Assembly (NCBI RefSeq): GCF_001905825.1
Contig: NZ_LIVV01000004.1
Coordinates: forward strand, 372,001 to 436,000
Direction: 5' to 3'
Length of the DNA: 64,000 bases
From: Streptomyces sp. CB02009
Lineage (GTDB): Bacteria; Actinomycetota; Actinomycetes; Streptomycetales; Streptomycetaceae
The translations under genes were made by a program, and so were the position numbers. Positions 17,305 to 26,611 of this stretch are shown here, piece by piece (position 1 is the first letter of the stretch; the number at the start of each line of letters is the position of its first letter). Under the pieces are notes generated by a model. It was given only the letters and a program-made list of their open reading frames with translations, was not told the origin of the DNA and ran no database searches.

Positions 17305-17982
17305 CTAGGGAATCTCGATCTCCGCGTAGCGCTGGACCCATGCGTGCATGGCGATCGCGGCGGCAGCCCCCGCGTTGATCGACCGGGTCGAGCCGAACTG
17401 GGCGATCGAGCAGACCATCTCCACATGGGCGCGGGCCTCCTCGGTGAGCCCCGGGCCCTCCTGTCCGAAGAGCAGCACGCACCGGCGGGGCAGCACGGTC
17501 CGCTCCAGCGGTACGGCGCCCGGCAGGTTGTCGATGCCGATGACCGGGATGCCCTCGGCCGCCGCCCACGAGGTCAGCGACTCGGTGTCCGGGTGGTGCC
17601 GGACGTGCTGGTAGCGGTCGGTGACCATGGCGCCGCGCCGGTTCCACCGCCGCCGGCCCACGATGTGGACCTCCTTCGCCAGGAACGCGTTGGCGGTCCG
17701 TACCACCGAGCCGATGTTGAAGTCGTGGCCCCAGTTCTCCACGGCCACGTGGAAGTCGTGCCGCCGGGTGTCCAGGTCGGCGACGACCGCCTCCCGCGTC
17801 CAGTACCGGTAGCGGTCCACGACATTGCGCCGGTCGCCTTCGGCGAGCAGCTCGGGGTCGTACCGCTCGCCCTCGGGCCACGGCTCGGGGTGCGGGCCGA
17901 CGCCGACCTCGGGGCCGAAACCCTCGTCGTACTGGACCGGCTCCGACGCCTCGGGCGCTGCCGTCTCTTCGGTGGTGCTCAC
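17305..17982 (-). CDS. SpoU/TrmH-family RNA 2'-O-methyltransferase, 225 aa
   Basis: SPOUT-class methyltransferase expected to methylate ribose in tRNA or rRNA. The three SpoU motifs are present: NWGHDFNIGSVVRTANAF (motif 1), RRCVLLFGQEGPGLTEE (motif 2) and IAQFGSTRSINAGAAAAIAM (motif 3, forming the knot). About 60 acidic N-terminal residues precede the domain. GTG 17982 overlaps the stop of the HTTM gene (GTGA), so it is the third gene of a coupled trio with DUF5819 and HTTM. The exact RNA target cannot be told from sequence. Confidence 0.87.
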   Translation of the reverse strand: MSTTEETAAPEASEPVQYDEGFGPEVGVGPHPEPWPEGERYDPELLAEGDRRNVVDRYRYWTREAVVADLDTRRHDFHVAVENWGHDFNIGSVVRTANAFLAKEVHIVGRRRWNRRGAMVTDRYQHVRHHPDTESLTSWAAAEGIPVIGIDNLPGAVPLERTVLPRRCVLLFGQEGPGLTEEARAHVEMVCSIAQFGSTRSINAGAAAAIAMHAWVQRYAEIEIP

Positions 17983-19247
17983 CCGACGAGGGTACGGGGA
18001 CCGTGCTCCTCACCCGTACGGCGCTGCTCGGGCACCGTCCCGGCGGGCGCCCGCCGCCACAGCCGGTCCCTGCCCCGGACGACCCGGGCTCCGAGCGCCA
18101 CGAGGAACGCCGTCGGCAGGAACACCGCGTCGGCGGAGATCATCGCGAGCGAGAAGACCGGCAGCCCGAGGAGCACCGCGATCCCGGCGTGCTCCAGCAT
18201 CATCGCGACGAGCAGGACGTTCTTGACCTTGCGGTGGAAGAGCGTGAACGGGAAGGCGACCTGCACGATCACCGTGCCGTAGGTCAGCAGCATCACCATG
18301 ATCCCGCTGGTCCCGAGCAGCTCGGAGAGGGCGGGCCAGGGCGTGAAGTAGTCGAGGTTCAGCGGGTAGAACAGCGCGGTGCCGTCCTGCCAGCGCGAGC
18401 CCTGGATCTTGTACCAGCCGGCCGTGGCGTAGATCAGGCAGACCTCCGCCATGATCACGAACAGGGCGGCGTTGTGCGCGAGGTTCGCGAGGGCGTCGAG
18501 CAGGGTGCGCGGCTCCCCGGGCGCGAACCGGCACACCAGCCACCACAGGCCGTTCCCCAGCCACAGGACCCACAGCAGCACCGGCAGCCACCATTCGCCG
18601 GTGACCTGGCTGAACCAGGTGGTGGCGAGGAGGAAGCCGCCGAGCACCGTCCACAGGAGCGGGCCGACGCGGTCGTGGCGCGGGGGTTCGCCGGCCTTCG
18701 CGGCGCGGGCCTCGCGGGCGGCCCGCCGGGCGTCGAGGGACCACACCTGGGAGCAGCGGGTCAGCACGAGGTAGATCGCGGCGAGGTGGAGGACGTTGTC
18801 GCCGCCGTCGCCGACGAAGACGGACCGGTTCTGCAGCGAGAGCACGCCGGCCATGAAGACGACCGACACGGCGCGGGTGCGCCAGCCGAGCAGGAGCAGC
18901 ACGGCCGAGAGCACGGCGAGCCCGTAGACGAGCTCGAACCAGAGCCGGCCGTCCGACCACATGAGCACGGTGAAGGAGCGGTTGTCGGCGATCAGCCGGC
19001 GGGCCATCTCCCAGGACCAGGGGCCGTCGGGTCCGTACAGCTCGTGCCGGAACGGCAGCTCGCGCAGCAGGAAGACCAGCCAGGTCAGCGAGAAGCCGAT
19101 CCGAACGATCGCGGTCTGGTACGGGCCGAGGGCGCGGCCCGTGACGTTCTGGACGGCGCGGGCGAGCCGACGGTCGAAGGGCTCGCGGGCCCGGCCACGC
19201 GCGGGCGTGGGGGCGGCGGAAGCAGGGCGGGGGGTGGGAGTGCTCAT
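17979..19247 (-). CDS. HTTM-domain multipass membrane protein, 422 aa
   Basis: Protein with the HTTM domain, a multi-helix membrane domain related to the vitamin K gamma-carboxylase membrane core. Hydrophobic segments run from about residue 42 to residue 385 with short loops. Features seen are GRALGPYQTAIVRIGFSLTW near residue 38, SVFVGDGGDNVLHLAAIYLV, and YATAGWYKIQGSRWQDGTAL near residue 270. Both termini are Arg-rich and cytoplasmic in type. It overlaps DUF5819 upstream (ATGA) and the SpoU gene downstream (GTGA). The fixed pairing with DUF5819 suggests a two-protein membrane unit. Its activity is unknown. Confidence 0.85.
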   Translation of the reverse strand: MSTPTPRPASAAPTPARGRAREPFDRRLARAVQNVTGRALGPYQTAIVRIGFSLTWLVFLLRELPFRHELYGPDGPWSWEMARRLIADNRSFTVLMWSDGRLWFELVYGLAVLSAVLLLLGWRTRAVSVVFMAGVLSLQNRSVFVGDGGDNVLHLAAIYLVLTRCSQVWSLDARRAAREARAAKAGEPPRHDRVGPLLWTVLGGFLLATTWFSQVTGEWWLPVLLWVLWLGNGLWWLVCRFAPGEPRTLLDALANLAHNAALFVIMAEVCLIYATAGWYKIQGSRWQDGTALFYPLNLDYFTPWPALSELLGTSGIMVMLLTYGTVIVQVAFPFTLFHRKVKNVLLVAMMLEHAGIAVLLGLPVFSLAMISADAVFLPTAFLVALGARVVRGRDRLWRRAPAGTVPEQRRTGEEHGPRTLVG

Positions 19248-20077
19248 CGGCCCGCCTCCGTGCGGCTTCTGTCGACCCCGGCGGGCCGGTCGGCGTCGGT
19301 GACCGGCCACCACGGGAAGTCGCGGTAGGAGGGGGCGGTGTCGTTCTTCTCGGTGCCCCACGCGGGCGCGGCGACCGCCCGGGTGACGGTGCGGAGCTGC
19401 ACGCGCTCCGCGTCGCCGGACCGGTCCCCGAGGCGGAGCATCGCGATCCGGCGCATGTACTCCTCCGAGAGACGGCCGCGCATCCCGTTGGGGGTGTGGT
19501 CCTCGGAGTGCGAGTTCAGATAGAAGTCCACGGCCCGCCGGAGCTCGTTCTGCTGGGCGTGGCTGGGCATCGGGTTGTGCCGGATCGCCTCGGCGTCCTG
19601 GGCGGTGAGGTCGATCCAGCCGGTGGTGCGGCGGCTGCCGTCGGCGGCGACGAGTTCGGCCCGGACCTCGACGGAGACGTTCTGCTGGAGCGGGTTGGGC
19701 GCGAAGAGCTTCCAGTTCTGTTCGAACTCGGGATAGACCCAGTCGTCGACCGCCTGGCCGTGCCGCTTGGTCAGCGTGTTGGACGGGGCGACGTGCAGGA
19801 ACACCATCGCCAGATGGACGCAGGCGAAGACCCCGACGACGGCGAGCGCCACGGCGAGGACGACCTGGTAAGGCATCGACAGGGCCATGATCCCGCCGCC
19901 CGCGCGTTCCGCAGCGGGCCGCACGTCCGAGCCGTCGCCCGACAGACCCGAGGGCTCCGGGGCGTCCGAGGGCTCCGTCGTCACCGGGTCCGACGGGCCC
20001 TGGTGCCCGGTGCCGGCCGGGGGCGTCGGACGGCCGTCGTCCGCGTCGGCGGCGCCTTTCTCGACGTACGCGTCCAT
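19244..20077 (-). CDS. DUF5819-family membrane-anchored protein, 277 aa
   Basis: A cytoplasmic Pro/Ser/Asp-rich N-terminus of about 65 residues is followed by one membrane helix (about 70-92, VVLAVALAVVGVFACVHLAM). A probably extracytoplasmic domain follows, beginning TKRHGQAVDDWVYPEFEQNW and including KLFAPNPLQQNVSVEVR. The FEQNWKLFAPNP signature is typical of DUF5819, which commonly neighbours HTTM proteins. The gene overlaps the HTTM gene as ATGA. It faces away from the paaA promoter, sharing a 112-base divergent region. Function is unknown. Confidence 0.82.
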   Translation of the reverse strand: MDAYVEKGAADADDGRPTPPAGTGHQGPSDPVTTEPSDAPEPSGLSGDGSDVRPAAERAGGGIMALSMPYQVVLAVALAVVGVFACVHLAMVFLHVAPSNTLTKRHGQAVDDWVYPEFEQNWKLFAPNPLQQNVSVEVRAELVAADGSRRTTGWIDLTAQDAEAIRHNPMPSHAQQNELRRAVDFYLNSHSEDHTPNGMRGRLSEEYMRRIAMLRLGDRSGDAERVQLRTVTRAVAAPAWGTEKNDTAPSYRDFPWWPVTDADRPAGVDRSRTEAGR

Positions 20078-20107
20078 CCCGCCCCGATCCCGATCGGCCC
20101 ACCCCGG

Positions 20108-20175
20108 TTATCCACAGGGTTGACACCATACGGGCCGCCGACTCACCATTGAAGCTATTCAACCGAACGATCGGT
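20108..20175 (+). promoter_or_regulatory. paaA promoter with DnaA box and TetR operator
   Basis: A perfect -35 TTGACA (20120-20125) is followed 18 bases later by a weak -10 candidate CACCAT. The palindrome ACCGAACGATCGGT at 20162-20175 is the exact reverse complement of the paaH/paaN operator and would sit just downstream of the start point, 14 bases before the paaA ATG. TTATCCACA at 20108-20116 is an exact DnaA box just upstream of the -35. Confidence 0.65.
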
Positions 20176-20189
20176 CGGTAGGGAGTCCG

Positions 20190-21253
<1,064 letters not shown>

Positions 21254-21257
<4 letters not shown>

Positions 21258-21541
21258 CGAGCGACAGCTGGCCGCTGTGGGAGGTGTTCGTGCGCTCCCG
21301 CCGCGGACTGTCCCACACCCACGCGGGCAGTCTCCACGCACCCGACGCGGAGATGGCCCTGCGGAACGCCCGCGACCTGTACACCCGCAGGAGCGAGGGC
21401 GTCTCGATCTGGGTCGTGCCCTCCGCGGAGATCACCGCCTCCTCGCCCGACGAGAAGGACCCGTTCTTCGAGCCCTCCGCCGACAAGCCCTACCGCCACC
21501 CGACGTTCTACGAGATCCCGGAGGGGGTGAAGCACCTGTGA
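21254..21541 (+). CDS. paaB: Phenylacetyl-CoA epoxidase subunit PaaB, 95 aa
   Basis: Small structural subunit of the epoxidase that bridges PaaA-PaaC heterodimers. The whole length matches the family: WPLWEVFVRSRRGLSHTHAG at the N-terminus, EMALRNARDLYTRR, and SIWVVPSAEITASSP. ATG 21254 overlaps the paaA stop as ATGA, and its own TGA overlaps the paaC GTG, so stoichiometry is probably kept by translational coupling. Confidence 0.95.
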
Positions 21542-22278
21542 GCACCACCCCGGCCACGAGCGGCGCCGCCGTGATCACCGGCGCCGCCCTCGCCCTCGGC
21601 GACGACGCCCTCGTCCTCTCCCACCGCCTGGGGGAGTGGGCGGGCTCCGCCCCCGTCCTGGAGGAGGAGGTCGCCCTGGCCAACATCGCACTCGACCTCC
21701 TCGGCCAGGCCCGCGTCCTGCTCTCCCTCGTCGGCGACGAGGACGAACTGGCCTACCTCCGCGAGGAGCGCTCCTTCCGGAACGCCCAACTGGTCGAGCA
21801 GCCGAACGGCGACTTCGCCCACACCATCGCCCGGCAGCTCTACTTCTCCACCTACCAGCGGCTTCTGTACGGGCAGCTGGCCTCCGGCGACGGCCCCTTC
21901 GCCGGCCTCGCGGCCAAGGCCGTCAAGGAGGTCGCCTACCACCAGGACCACGCCGAGCACTGGACGCTGCGCCTCGGCGACGGCACCGACGAGAGCCACC
22001 ACCGCATGCGGCGGGCCTGCGACGCCCTCTGGCGGTACACGGGCGAACTGTTCCAGCCCGTCGAGGGGATCGACGTGGACCACGCGGCCATGGAGAGCGC
22101 CTGGCTGGCCTCGGTCACCGACGTCCTCGGCAGGGCCACGCTCACCGTCCCCGAAGGACCGCGCACCGGCGCCTGGGCCGCGGGTGCCGGACGGCAGGGA
22201 CTGCACACCGAGCCGTTCGGACGGATGCTCGCGGAGATGCAGCACCTGCACCGCAGCCACCCGGGGGCGACATGGTGA
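21538..22278 (+). CDS. paaC: Phenylacetyl-CoA epoxidase subunit PaaC, 246 aa
   Basis: Structural ferritin-like partner of PaaA in the epoxidase. Helical segments include LALGDDALVLSHRLGEW, EEVALANIALDLLGQARVLL and AVKEVAYHQDHAEHWTLRLG, which keeps the family fold. The start GTG 21538 forms GTGA with the paaB stop. Length is normal for the family. It overlaps paaD by 7 bases. Confidence 0.95.
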   Translation: MSTTPATSGAAVITGAALALGDDALVLSHRLGEWAGSAPVLEEEVALANIALDLLGQARVLLSLVGDEDELAYLREERSFRNAQLVEQPNGDFAHTIARQLYFSTYQRLLYGQLASGDGPFAGLAAKAVKEVAYHQDHAEHWTLRLGDGTDESHHRMRRACDALWRYTGELFQPVEGIDVDHAAMESAWLASVTDVLGRATLTVPEGPRTGAWAAGAGRQGLHTEPFGRMLAEMQHLHRSHPGATW

Positions 22279-22769
22279 CCATGACGGCCCTGGAGGAGGA
22301 GCTGAGCCGGATCGCCGGCGCCGTCCTCGACCCCGAACTGCCCGTCCTCACCCTCGCGGAGCTCGGCGTCCTGCGCGGCGTCCACGTCACAGGACCCGGT
22401 CGGGTCGAGGTCGCCCTGACCCCGACGTACACCGGATGCCCCGCCGTCGAGACCATGTCCACGGACATCGAGCGCGCACTCCACGAGCACGGAGTGCCGG
22501 AGGTCTCCGTGGTCACCGTCCTCGCCCCCGCCTGGTCCACCGACGACATCAGCGAGGAAGGACGGCGCAAGCTCGCCGAGTTCGGCGTCGCACCCCCGCG
22601 CCCCCAGGGCCCGGCCGGCGGCCCGGTACCGCTGACCCTCGCGATCCGCTGCCCCCACTGCGGCTCCACCGACACCGAACTCCTCAGCCGCTTCTCCTCC
22701 ACCGCGTGCAAGGCTCTGCGTCGCTGCACCGCCTGCCTCGAACCGTTCGACCACTTCAAGGAGCTGTGA
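22272..22769 (+). CDS. paaD: PaaD, MIP18/DUF59-family maturation protein, 165 aa
   Basis: Protein of the DUF59/MIP18 family thought to help assemble the metal centres of the epoxidase. The N-terminal domain has the family motif TYTGCPAVETMSTDIERAL. A C-terminal zinc-ribbon-like pair, CPHCGS and CTAC, is typical of PaaD. ATG 22272 is used here. GTG 22275 would give the GTGA overlap seen in the neighbours and is equally likely. Its TGA shares one base with the paaE ATG. Confidence 0.92.
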   Translation: MVTMTALEEELSRIAGAVLDPELPVLTLAELGVLRGVHVTGPGRVEVALTPTYTGCPAVETMSTDIERALHEHGVPEVSVVTVLAPAWSTDDISEEGRRKLAEFGVAPPRPQGPAGGPVPLTLAIRCPHCGSTDTELLSRFSSTACKALRRCTACLEPFDHFKEL

Positions 22770-23872
22770 TGGAGTCCTCAGGCGCGGGCGCCCGGGCCGG
22801 CGGACGGGCCGGGTTCCACCCCCTCAGGGTGAGCGAGGTCGAGCAGCTCACGGACGACTCCGTGGCGGTCACCTTCGCCGTCCCGCCCGAGCTCCACGAC
22901 ACCTACCGGCACCTCCCCGGCCAGCACCTCGCCCTGCGCCGCACCGGCGAGCACGGCGAGGAGATCCGGCGCACCTACTCCATCTGCGCCCCCGCCACCC
23001 CGGCCGGCGAGGCCCCCGTCCTGCGCGTCGGCATCCGGCTCGTCGACGGCGGCGCCTTCTCGACGTACGCCCTCAAGGAGCTGGCCGCCGGCGACCTCGT
23101 CGAGGTCATGGAACCGATGGGCCGCTTCACGCTCACCCCGCGCCCCGGCCACTTCGCGGCCGTCGTCGGCGGCAGCGGCATCACCCCCGTCCTGTCGATC
23201 GCGGCCACCCTGCTCGCCCGCGAGCCCGAGGCCCGGTTCTGCCTGATCCGCAGCGACCGCACCGCCGCCTCCACGATGTTCCTCGACGAGGTCGCCGACC
23301 TGAAGGACCGCTACCCCGACCGCTTCCAGCTGGTCACCGTCCTCTCCCGGGAGGAGCAGCAGGCAGGTCTGCCGTCCGGCCGCCTCGACCGCGAGCGCCT
23401 CGCCGCGCTCCTGCCCTCGCTGCTGCCCGTCGGCGCCATCGACGGCTGGTTCCTCTGCGGCCCCTTCGGACTCGTCCAGGGCGCCGAGCAGGCCCTGCGC
23501 GGCGCCGGAGTCGACCGCGGACGGATCCACCAGGAGATCTTCCACGTCGACGACGGCTCCGCGCCCACCACGGTGCCCACCGCCGACACCCCCGCGCACG
23601 CCACGCTGACCGCGACCCTGCACGGCCGGTCCGGCACCTGGCCGGTGGACCGCGGCGAGACCCTCCTCGACACGGTGCTCCGCTCCCGCGCCGACGCCCC
23701 GTACGCCTGCAAGGGCGGAGTGTGCGGCACCTGCCGCGCCTTCCTCGTCGGCGGAGAGGTGCGGATGGACCGCAACTTCGCGCTGGAACCGGAGGAGACC
23801 GACGCCGGATACGTCCTGGCCTGCCAGTCCCACCCGGTCACACCGGACGTGGAGCTGGACTTCGACCGCTGA
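22769..23872 (+). CDS. paaE: PaaE, FAD/NAD(P) ferredoxin reductase subunit, 367 aa
   Basis: Electron-transfer subunit feeding the PaaABC epoxidase from NADPH. The FAD domain includes RRTYSICAPA near residue 70. The NAD domain includes VVGGSGITPVLSIAATLLAR and WFLCGPFGLVQGAEQAL. The C-terminal plant-type 2Fe-2S domain has Cys 314, 319, 322 and 352 in the CX4CX2C...C pattern. ATG 22769 shares its first base with the paaD stop. Last gene of the paa operon, followed by a hairpin. Confidence 0.94.
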   Translation: MESSGAGARAGGRAGFHPLRVSEVEQLTDDSVAVTFAVPPELHDTYRHLPGQHLALRRTGEHGEEIRRTYSICAPATPAGEAPVLRVGIRLVDGGAFSTYALKELAAGDLVEVMEPMGRFTLTPRPGHFAAVVGGSGITPVLSIAATLLAREPEARFCLIRSDRTAASTMFLDEVADLKDRYPDRFQLVTVLSREEQQAGLPSGRLDRERLAALLPSLLPVGAIDGWFLCGPFGLVQGAEQALRGAGVDRGRIHQEIFHVDDGSAPTTVPTADTPAHATLTATLHGRSGTWPVDRGETLLDTVLRSRADAPYACKGGVCGTCRAFLVGGEVRMDRNFALEPEETDAGYVLACQSHPVTPDVELDFDR

Positions 23873-23885
23873 CGCGCGAGGAACC

Positions 23886-23918
23886 GGCGCCACAGCCCTC
23901 CGGCCCGACTGTGGCGCC
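23886..23918. terminator. 10-bp hairpin after paaE
   Basis: Arms 23886-23895 and 23909-23918 pair perfectly, 13 bases past the paaE stop. It probably ends the paa operon. Confidence 0.6.
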
Positions 23919-23933
23919 CCCATTCCCTTCCAC

Positions 23934-23947
23934 TAGAACCTGTTCTA
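23934..23947. promoter_or_regulatory. KstR-like TetR operator
   Basis: TAGAACCTGTTCTA is a perfect palindrome apart from its two central bases and fits the KstR consensus TnnAACnnGTTnnA exactly. A TTGACG (-35-like, 23950-23955) follows at once. It lies 49 bases upstream of the acyl-CoA dehydrogenase start. Confidence 0.7.
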
Positions 23948-23996
23948 TCTTGACGATCCGTCAGGACCAGCAGGGGCACAACGGGAGGGCAGAGCA

Positions 23997-25130
23997 GTGG
24001 ACTTCACCTTCACCGAAGAGCAGCAGGCAGCCGTCGAGGCCGCCAAGGCGGTCTTCTCGGGCGTCACGCCCGACGCGGTACCGAGCCCCGCCCTCACCGC
24101 GGGCGCCGTCTCCGAGGACCTCGACCGACCGCTCTGGTCCCGCCTCGCCGCCGCCGACCTCCTCGGCCTCGTGGTGTCCCCGGAGCGCGGCGGCGCCGGA
24201 CTCGACCCCGTCGCCCTCTGCCTCGTCCTGCGTGAATCGGCCCGCGTCCTGGCCCGCGTCCCCCTCCTGGAGACCAGCGCCGTCGCCCTGACCATCGAGG
24301 CCTACGCACCCCCGAAGACGGCCGCCGAACTGCTCCCCCGGGTGAGCCGCGGCGAACTCGTCCTCACCGCAGCCTCCCAGGGACGCACCGGCCACGACCC
24401 CGCCGAACGCGCCGTCACCGCCCGCCGCGACGGCACCGACTGGATCCTCGACGGCCTGCAGACCGCCGTCCCCTGGGCCCACGGCGCCGACATCATCGCC
24501 GTACCGGCCCACACCCCCGACGGCGCCACCGTCCTCGCCCTGCTGCCCCGCACACACGACGGACTGACCCTCACCGCCCAGTACTCCACCAGCGGCGAAC
24601 TCCTCGCGGAACTACGCCTCGACGCCGTCCGCCTCGGCGGCACCGACGTCATCGACACCGAAGGCGCCTGGGACCGGCTGCGCGGACTCCTCACCACCGG
24701 CACCTGCGCGCTCGCCCTCGGCCTCGGCGAGGCCGTCCTCACCATGACGAGTCAATACACCGGAAAACGCGAACAGTTCGGCCACCCCGTCGCCACCTTC
24801 CAGGCCGTCGCCGTCCAGACCGCCGACCGCTACATCGACCTGCGCGCCATGGAGGTCACCCTCTGGCAGGCGGCATGGCGCCTGTCCAGCGGAGCCGAAG
24901 CGGCACTCCCCGCCGAAGGGGACATCGCCGTCGCGAAGATCTGGGCCTCCGAAGGCGTACGACGAGTGGTGCAGACCGCTCAGCACCTGCACGGCGGCTT
25001 CGGCGCCGACACCGACTACCCGCTGCACCGCTTCCACGCCTGGGCCAAACACCTGGAGCTGTCCCTCGGCCCCGCCGCGGCCCACGAGGACGCCCTGGGC
25101 GACCTGCTGGCCGCCCACCCCCTCGACTGA
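23997..25130 (+). CDS. Acyl-CoA dehydrogenase, possibly steroid/CoA-ester type, 377 aa
   Basis: Flavin-dependent acyl-CoA dehydrogenase. The N-terminal helical domain starts MDFTFTEEQQAAVEAAKAVF. The middle beta domain includes AVPWAHGADIIAVPA. The C-terminal helical domain has YTGKREQFGHPVATFQAVAV and VQTAQHLHGGFGADTDYPLH. The shortened middle region resembles the FadE28-like subunits that act in heteromeric steroid side-chain dehydrogenases, which fits the KstR-like operator upstream. I did not find a second dehydrogenase gene next to it, so a homomeric role is also open. GTG 23997 follows GGGAGGG. Confidence 0.82.
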   Translation: MDFTFTEEQQAAVEAAKAVFSGVTPDAVPSPALTAGAVSEDLDRPLWSRLAAADLLGLVVSPERGGAGLDPVALCLVLRESARVLARVPLLETSAVALTIEAYAPPKTAAELLPRVSRGELVLTAASQGRTGHDPAERAVTARRDGTDWILDGLQTAVPWAHGADIIAVPAHTPDGATVLALLPRTHDGLTLTAQYSTSGELLAELRLDAVRLGGTDVIDTEGAWDRLRGLLTTGTCALALGLGEAVLTMTSQYTGKREQFGHPVATFQAVAVQTADRYIDLRAMEVTLWQAAWRLSSGAEAALPAEGDIAVAKIWASEGVRRVVQTAQHLHGGFGADTDYPLHRFHAWAKHLELSLGPAAAHEDALGDLLAAHPLD

Positions 25131-25166
25131 GCCCCGCCGGAACCGGTCGGGACGGCCGGAGGAACG

Positions 25167-25511
25167 TCAGAGAACGAAAGCCGGGCTTCCGGTACCCGCC
25201 ACCATCGGGCGCCCGGCGCCGTCCCAGGCGAGCATGCCGCCCTCGACGTTCACCGCGTCGAAGCCCTGCTGCACCAGGTACTGGGTGACCTGCGCCGACC
25301 GGCCACCCACCCGGCACATCACATACGCGCGACCGCGCTCGGCCACCGCCTCGGTCACCTCACCGAAGCGGGCCACGAAGTCGCTCATCGGGACGTGCAG
25401 CGCACCCTCGACATGCCCGGCGGCCCACTCGTCGTCCTCCCTGACGTCCAGCACCAGGGCATCGGCCGGCACGGAAGCCGCGTCCACCGAGGGCAGAGGG
25501 GAGAAATTCAT
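25167..25511 (-). CDS. Single-domain rhodanese-like protein, 114 aa
   Basis: Small cytoplasmic rhodanese-fold sulfurtransferase. It has the LVLDVREDDEWAAGHVEGAL signature near residue 20 and an active-site loop CRVGGRS whose Cys could carry persulfide sulfur. Near-full-length match to the single-domain family. Convergent with the acyl-CoA dehydrogenase and 57 bases downstream of the J-domain gene. Substrate unknown. Confidence 0.88.
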   Translation of the reverse strand: MNFSPLPSVDAASVPADALVLDVREDDEWAAGHVEGALHVPMSDFVARFGEVTEAVAERGRAYVMCRVGGRSAQVTQYLVQQGFDAVNVEGGMLAWDGAGRPMVAGTGSPAFVL

Positions 25512-25568
25512 GGGACCGGCCTTCTCTCGATCAGTACCGCCCGAAGGGTCTCGAGCGCACGGAAAAAC

Positions 25569-26420
25569 CTACTGCACCAGCCCGGCCAGCTCGCTCTCCC
25601 GCTCGGAGACCTGAGCGAGCAGCTGCTCGGCGATCTCCTCCAGGAGACGGTCCGGGTCCTCGGGCGCCATCCGCAGCATCGCGCCGATCGCGCTCTCCTC
25701 CAGCTCGCGCGCCAGCGTCGACAGCATGTCCTTGCGCTGCGCCAGCCATTCGAGGCGCGCGTACAGCTCCTCGCTCTCGCTGAGCCGCTCCTCGGCCGGC
25801 ACGGGACCGGCCTCCCACTCGGCGGACAGCTCGCGCAGGACGGCCTCGTCGCCGCGGGCGTAGGCGGCGTTCACCCGCGTGATGAACTCCTCGCGCCGCT
25901 TCCGCTCGTCCTCCTCGCGGGCCAGGTCGGGGTGGGCCTTGCGGGCCAGCTCCCGGTAGAGCTTGCGGACCTCCTCGGTGGGCCGGACCCGCTTCGGCGG
26001 CCGCACCGGACGGTCGGTGAGCATGGCCTCGGCCTCGGGGGAGAAGCCGTCGGAGTCGATCCAGTCGTGGAACAGCTCGTCCACCCCGGGCATCGGCATG
26101 ACCGCGGCCCGCGCCTCCTGCGCGCGCCGCAGATCCTCGGGATCACCGGTCCGCGCCGCCCGCGCCTCGGCGATCCGGGCGTCGAGCTCGTCGAGCCGCG
26201 CGTACATCGGGCCGAGCTTCTGGTGGTGCAGCCGGGAGAAGTTGTCCACCTCGACGCGGAAGGTCTCGACGGCGATCTCGAACTCGATGAGCGCCTGCTC
26301 GGCCACCCGCACGGCCCGCTCCAACCGCGCCTCGGGCCGCTCGTCCCGCTGCTGCCCGCCCAGCTCGTCCTGGGGCCGCTCGCTCTCGGGGCCCTCGTTC
26401 GCACCCTGGTGCACGCTCAC
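25569..26420 (-). CDS. J-domain-containing protein with coiled-coil regions, 283 aa
   Basis: A long helical N-terminal half (ERAVRVAEQALIEFEIAVET, then KLGPMYARLDELDARIAEAR) looks like a coiled coil. It is followed by a J-like domain centred on LYRELARKAHPDLAREEDER, which keeps the HPD motif needed to stimulate DnaK. A second helical region rich in Glu follows to the C-terminus. It may recruit Hsp70 to an unknown client. The start is uncertain. I use GTG 26420; GTG 26414 is similar, and upstream in-frame sequence is Gly/Arg-rich and not protein-like. Confidence 0.75.
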   Translation of the reverse strand: MSVHQGANEGPESERPQDELGGQQRDERPEARLERAVRVAEQALIEFEIAVETFRVEVDNFSRLHHQKLGPMYARLDELDARIAEARAARTGDPEDLRRAQEARAAVMPMPGVDELFHDWIDSDGFSPEAEAMLTDRPVRPPKRVRPTEEVRKLYRELARKAHPDLAREEDERKRREEFITRVNAAYARGDEAVLRELSAEWEAGPVPAEERLSESEELYARLEWLAQRKDMLSTLARELEESAIGAMLRMAPEDPDRLLEEIAEQLLAQVSERESELAGLVQ

Positions 26421-26611
26421 GTCTACGCCCGCCCACGTCCTCGTTCCGGCTCGTCCCACCCAGCCTACGGTCCTTCCGGGGGGCCTCCCCCCTCCCCTCC
26501 CCCTCCCCACCCTCCCCCTCTGGCCCCGGACAGGGGCATCGAGCCGCCGCGTCTGGCCTCATCGCCCCGCGGCGGCGCGCCGACGCGGCCCGCGGTCTGC
26601 TCGGGGGTCGG

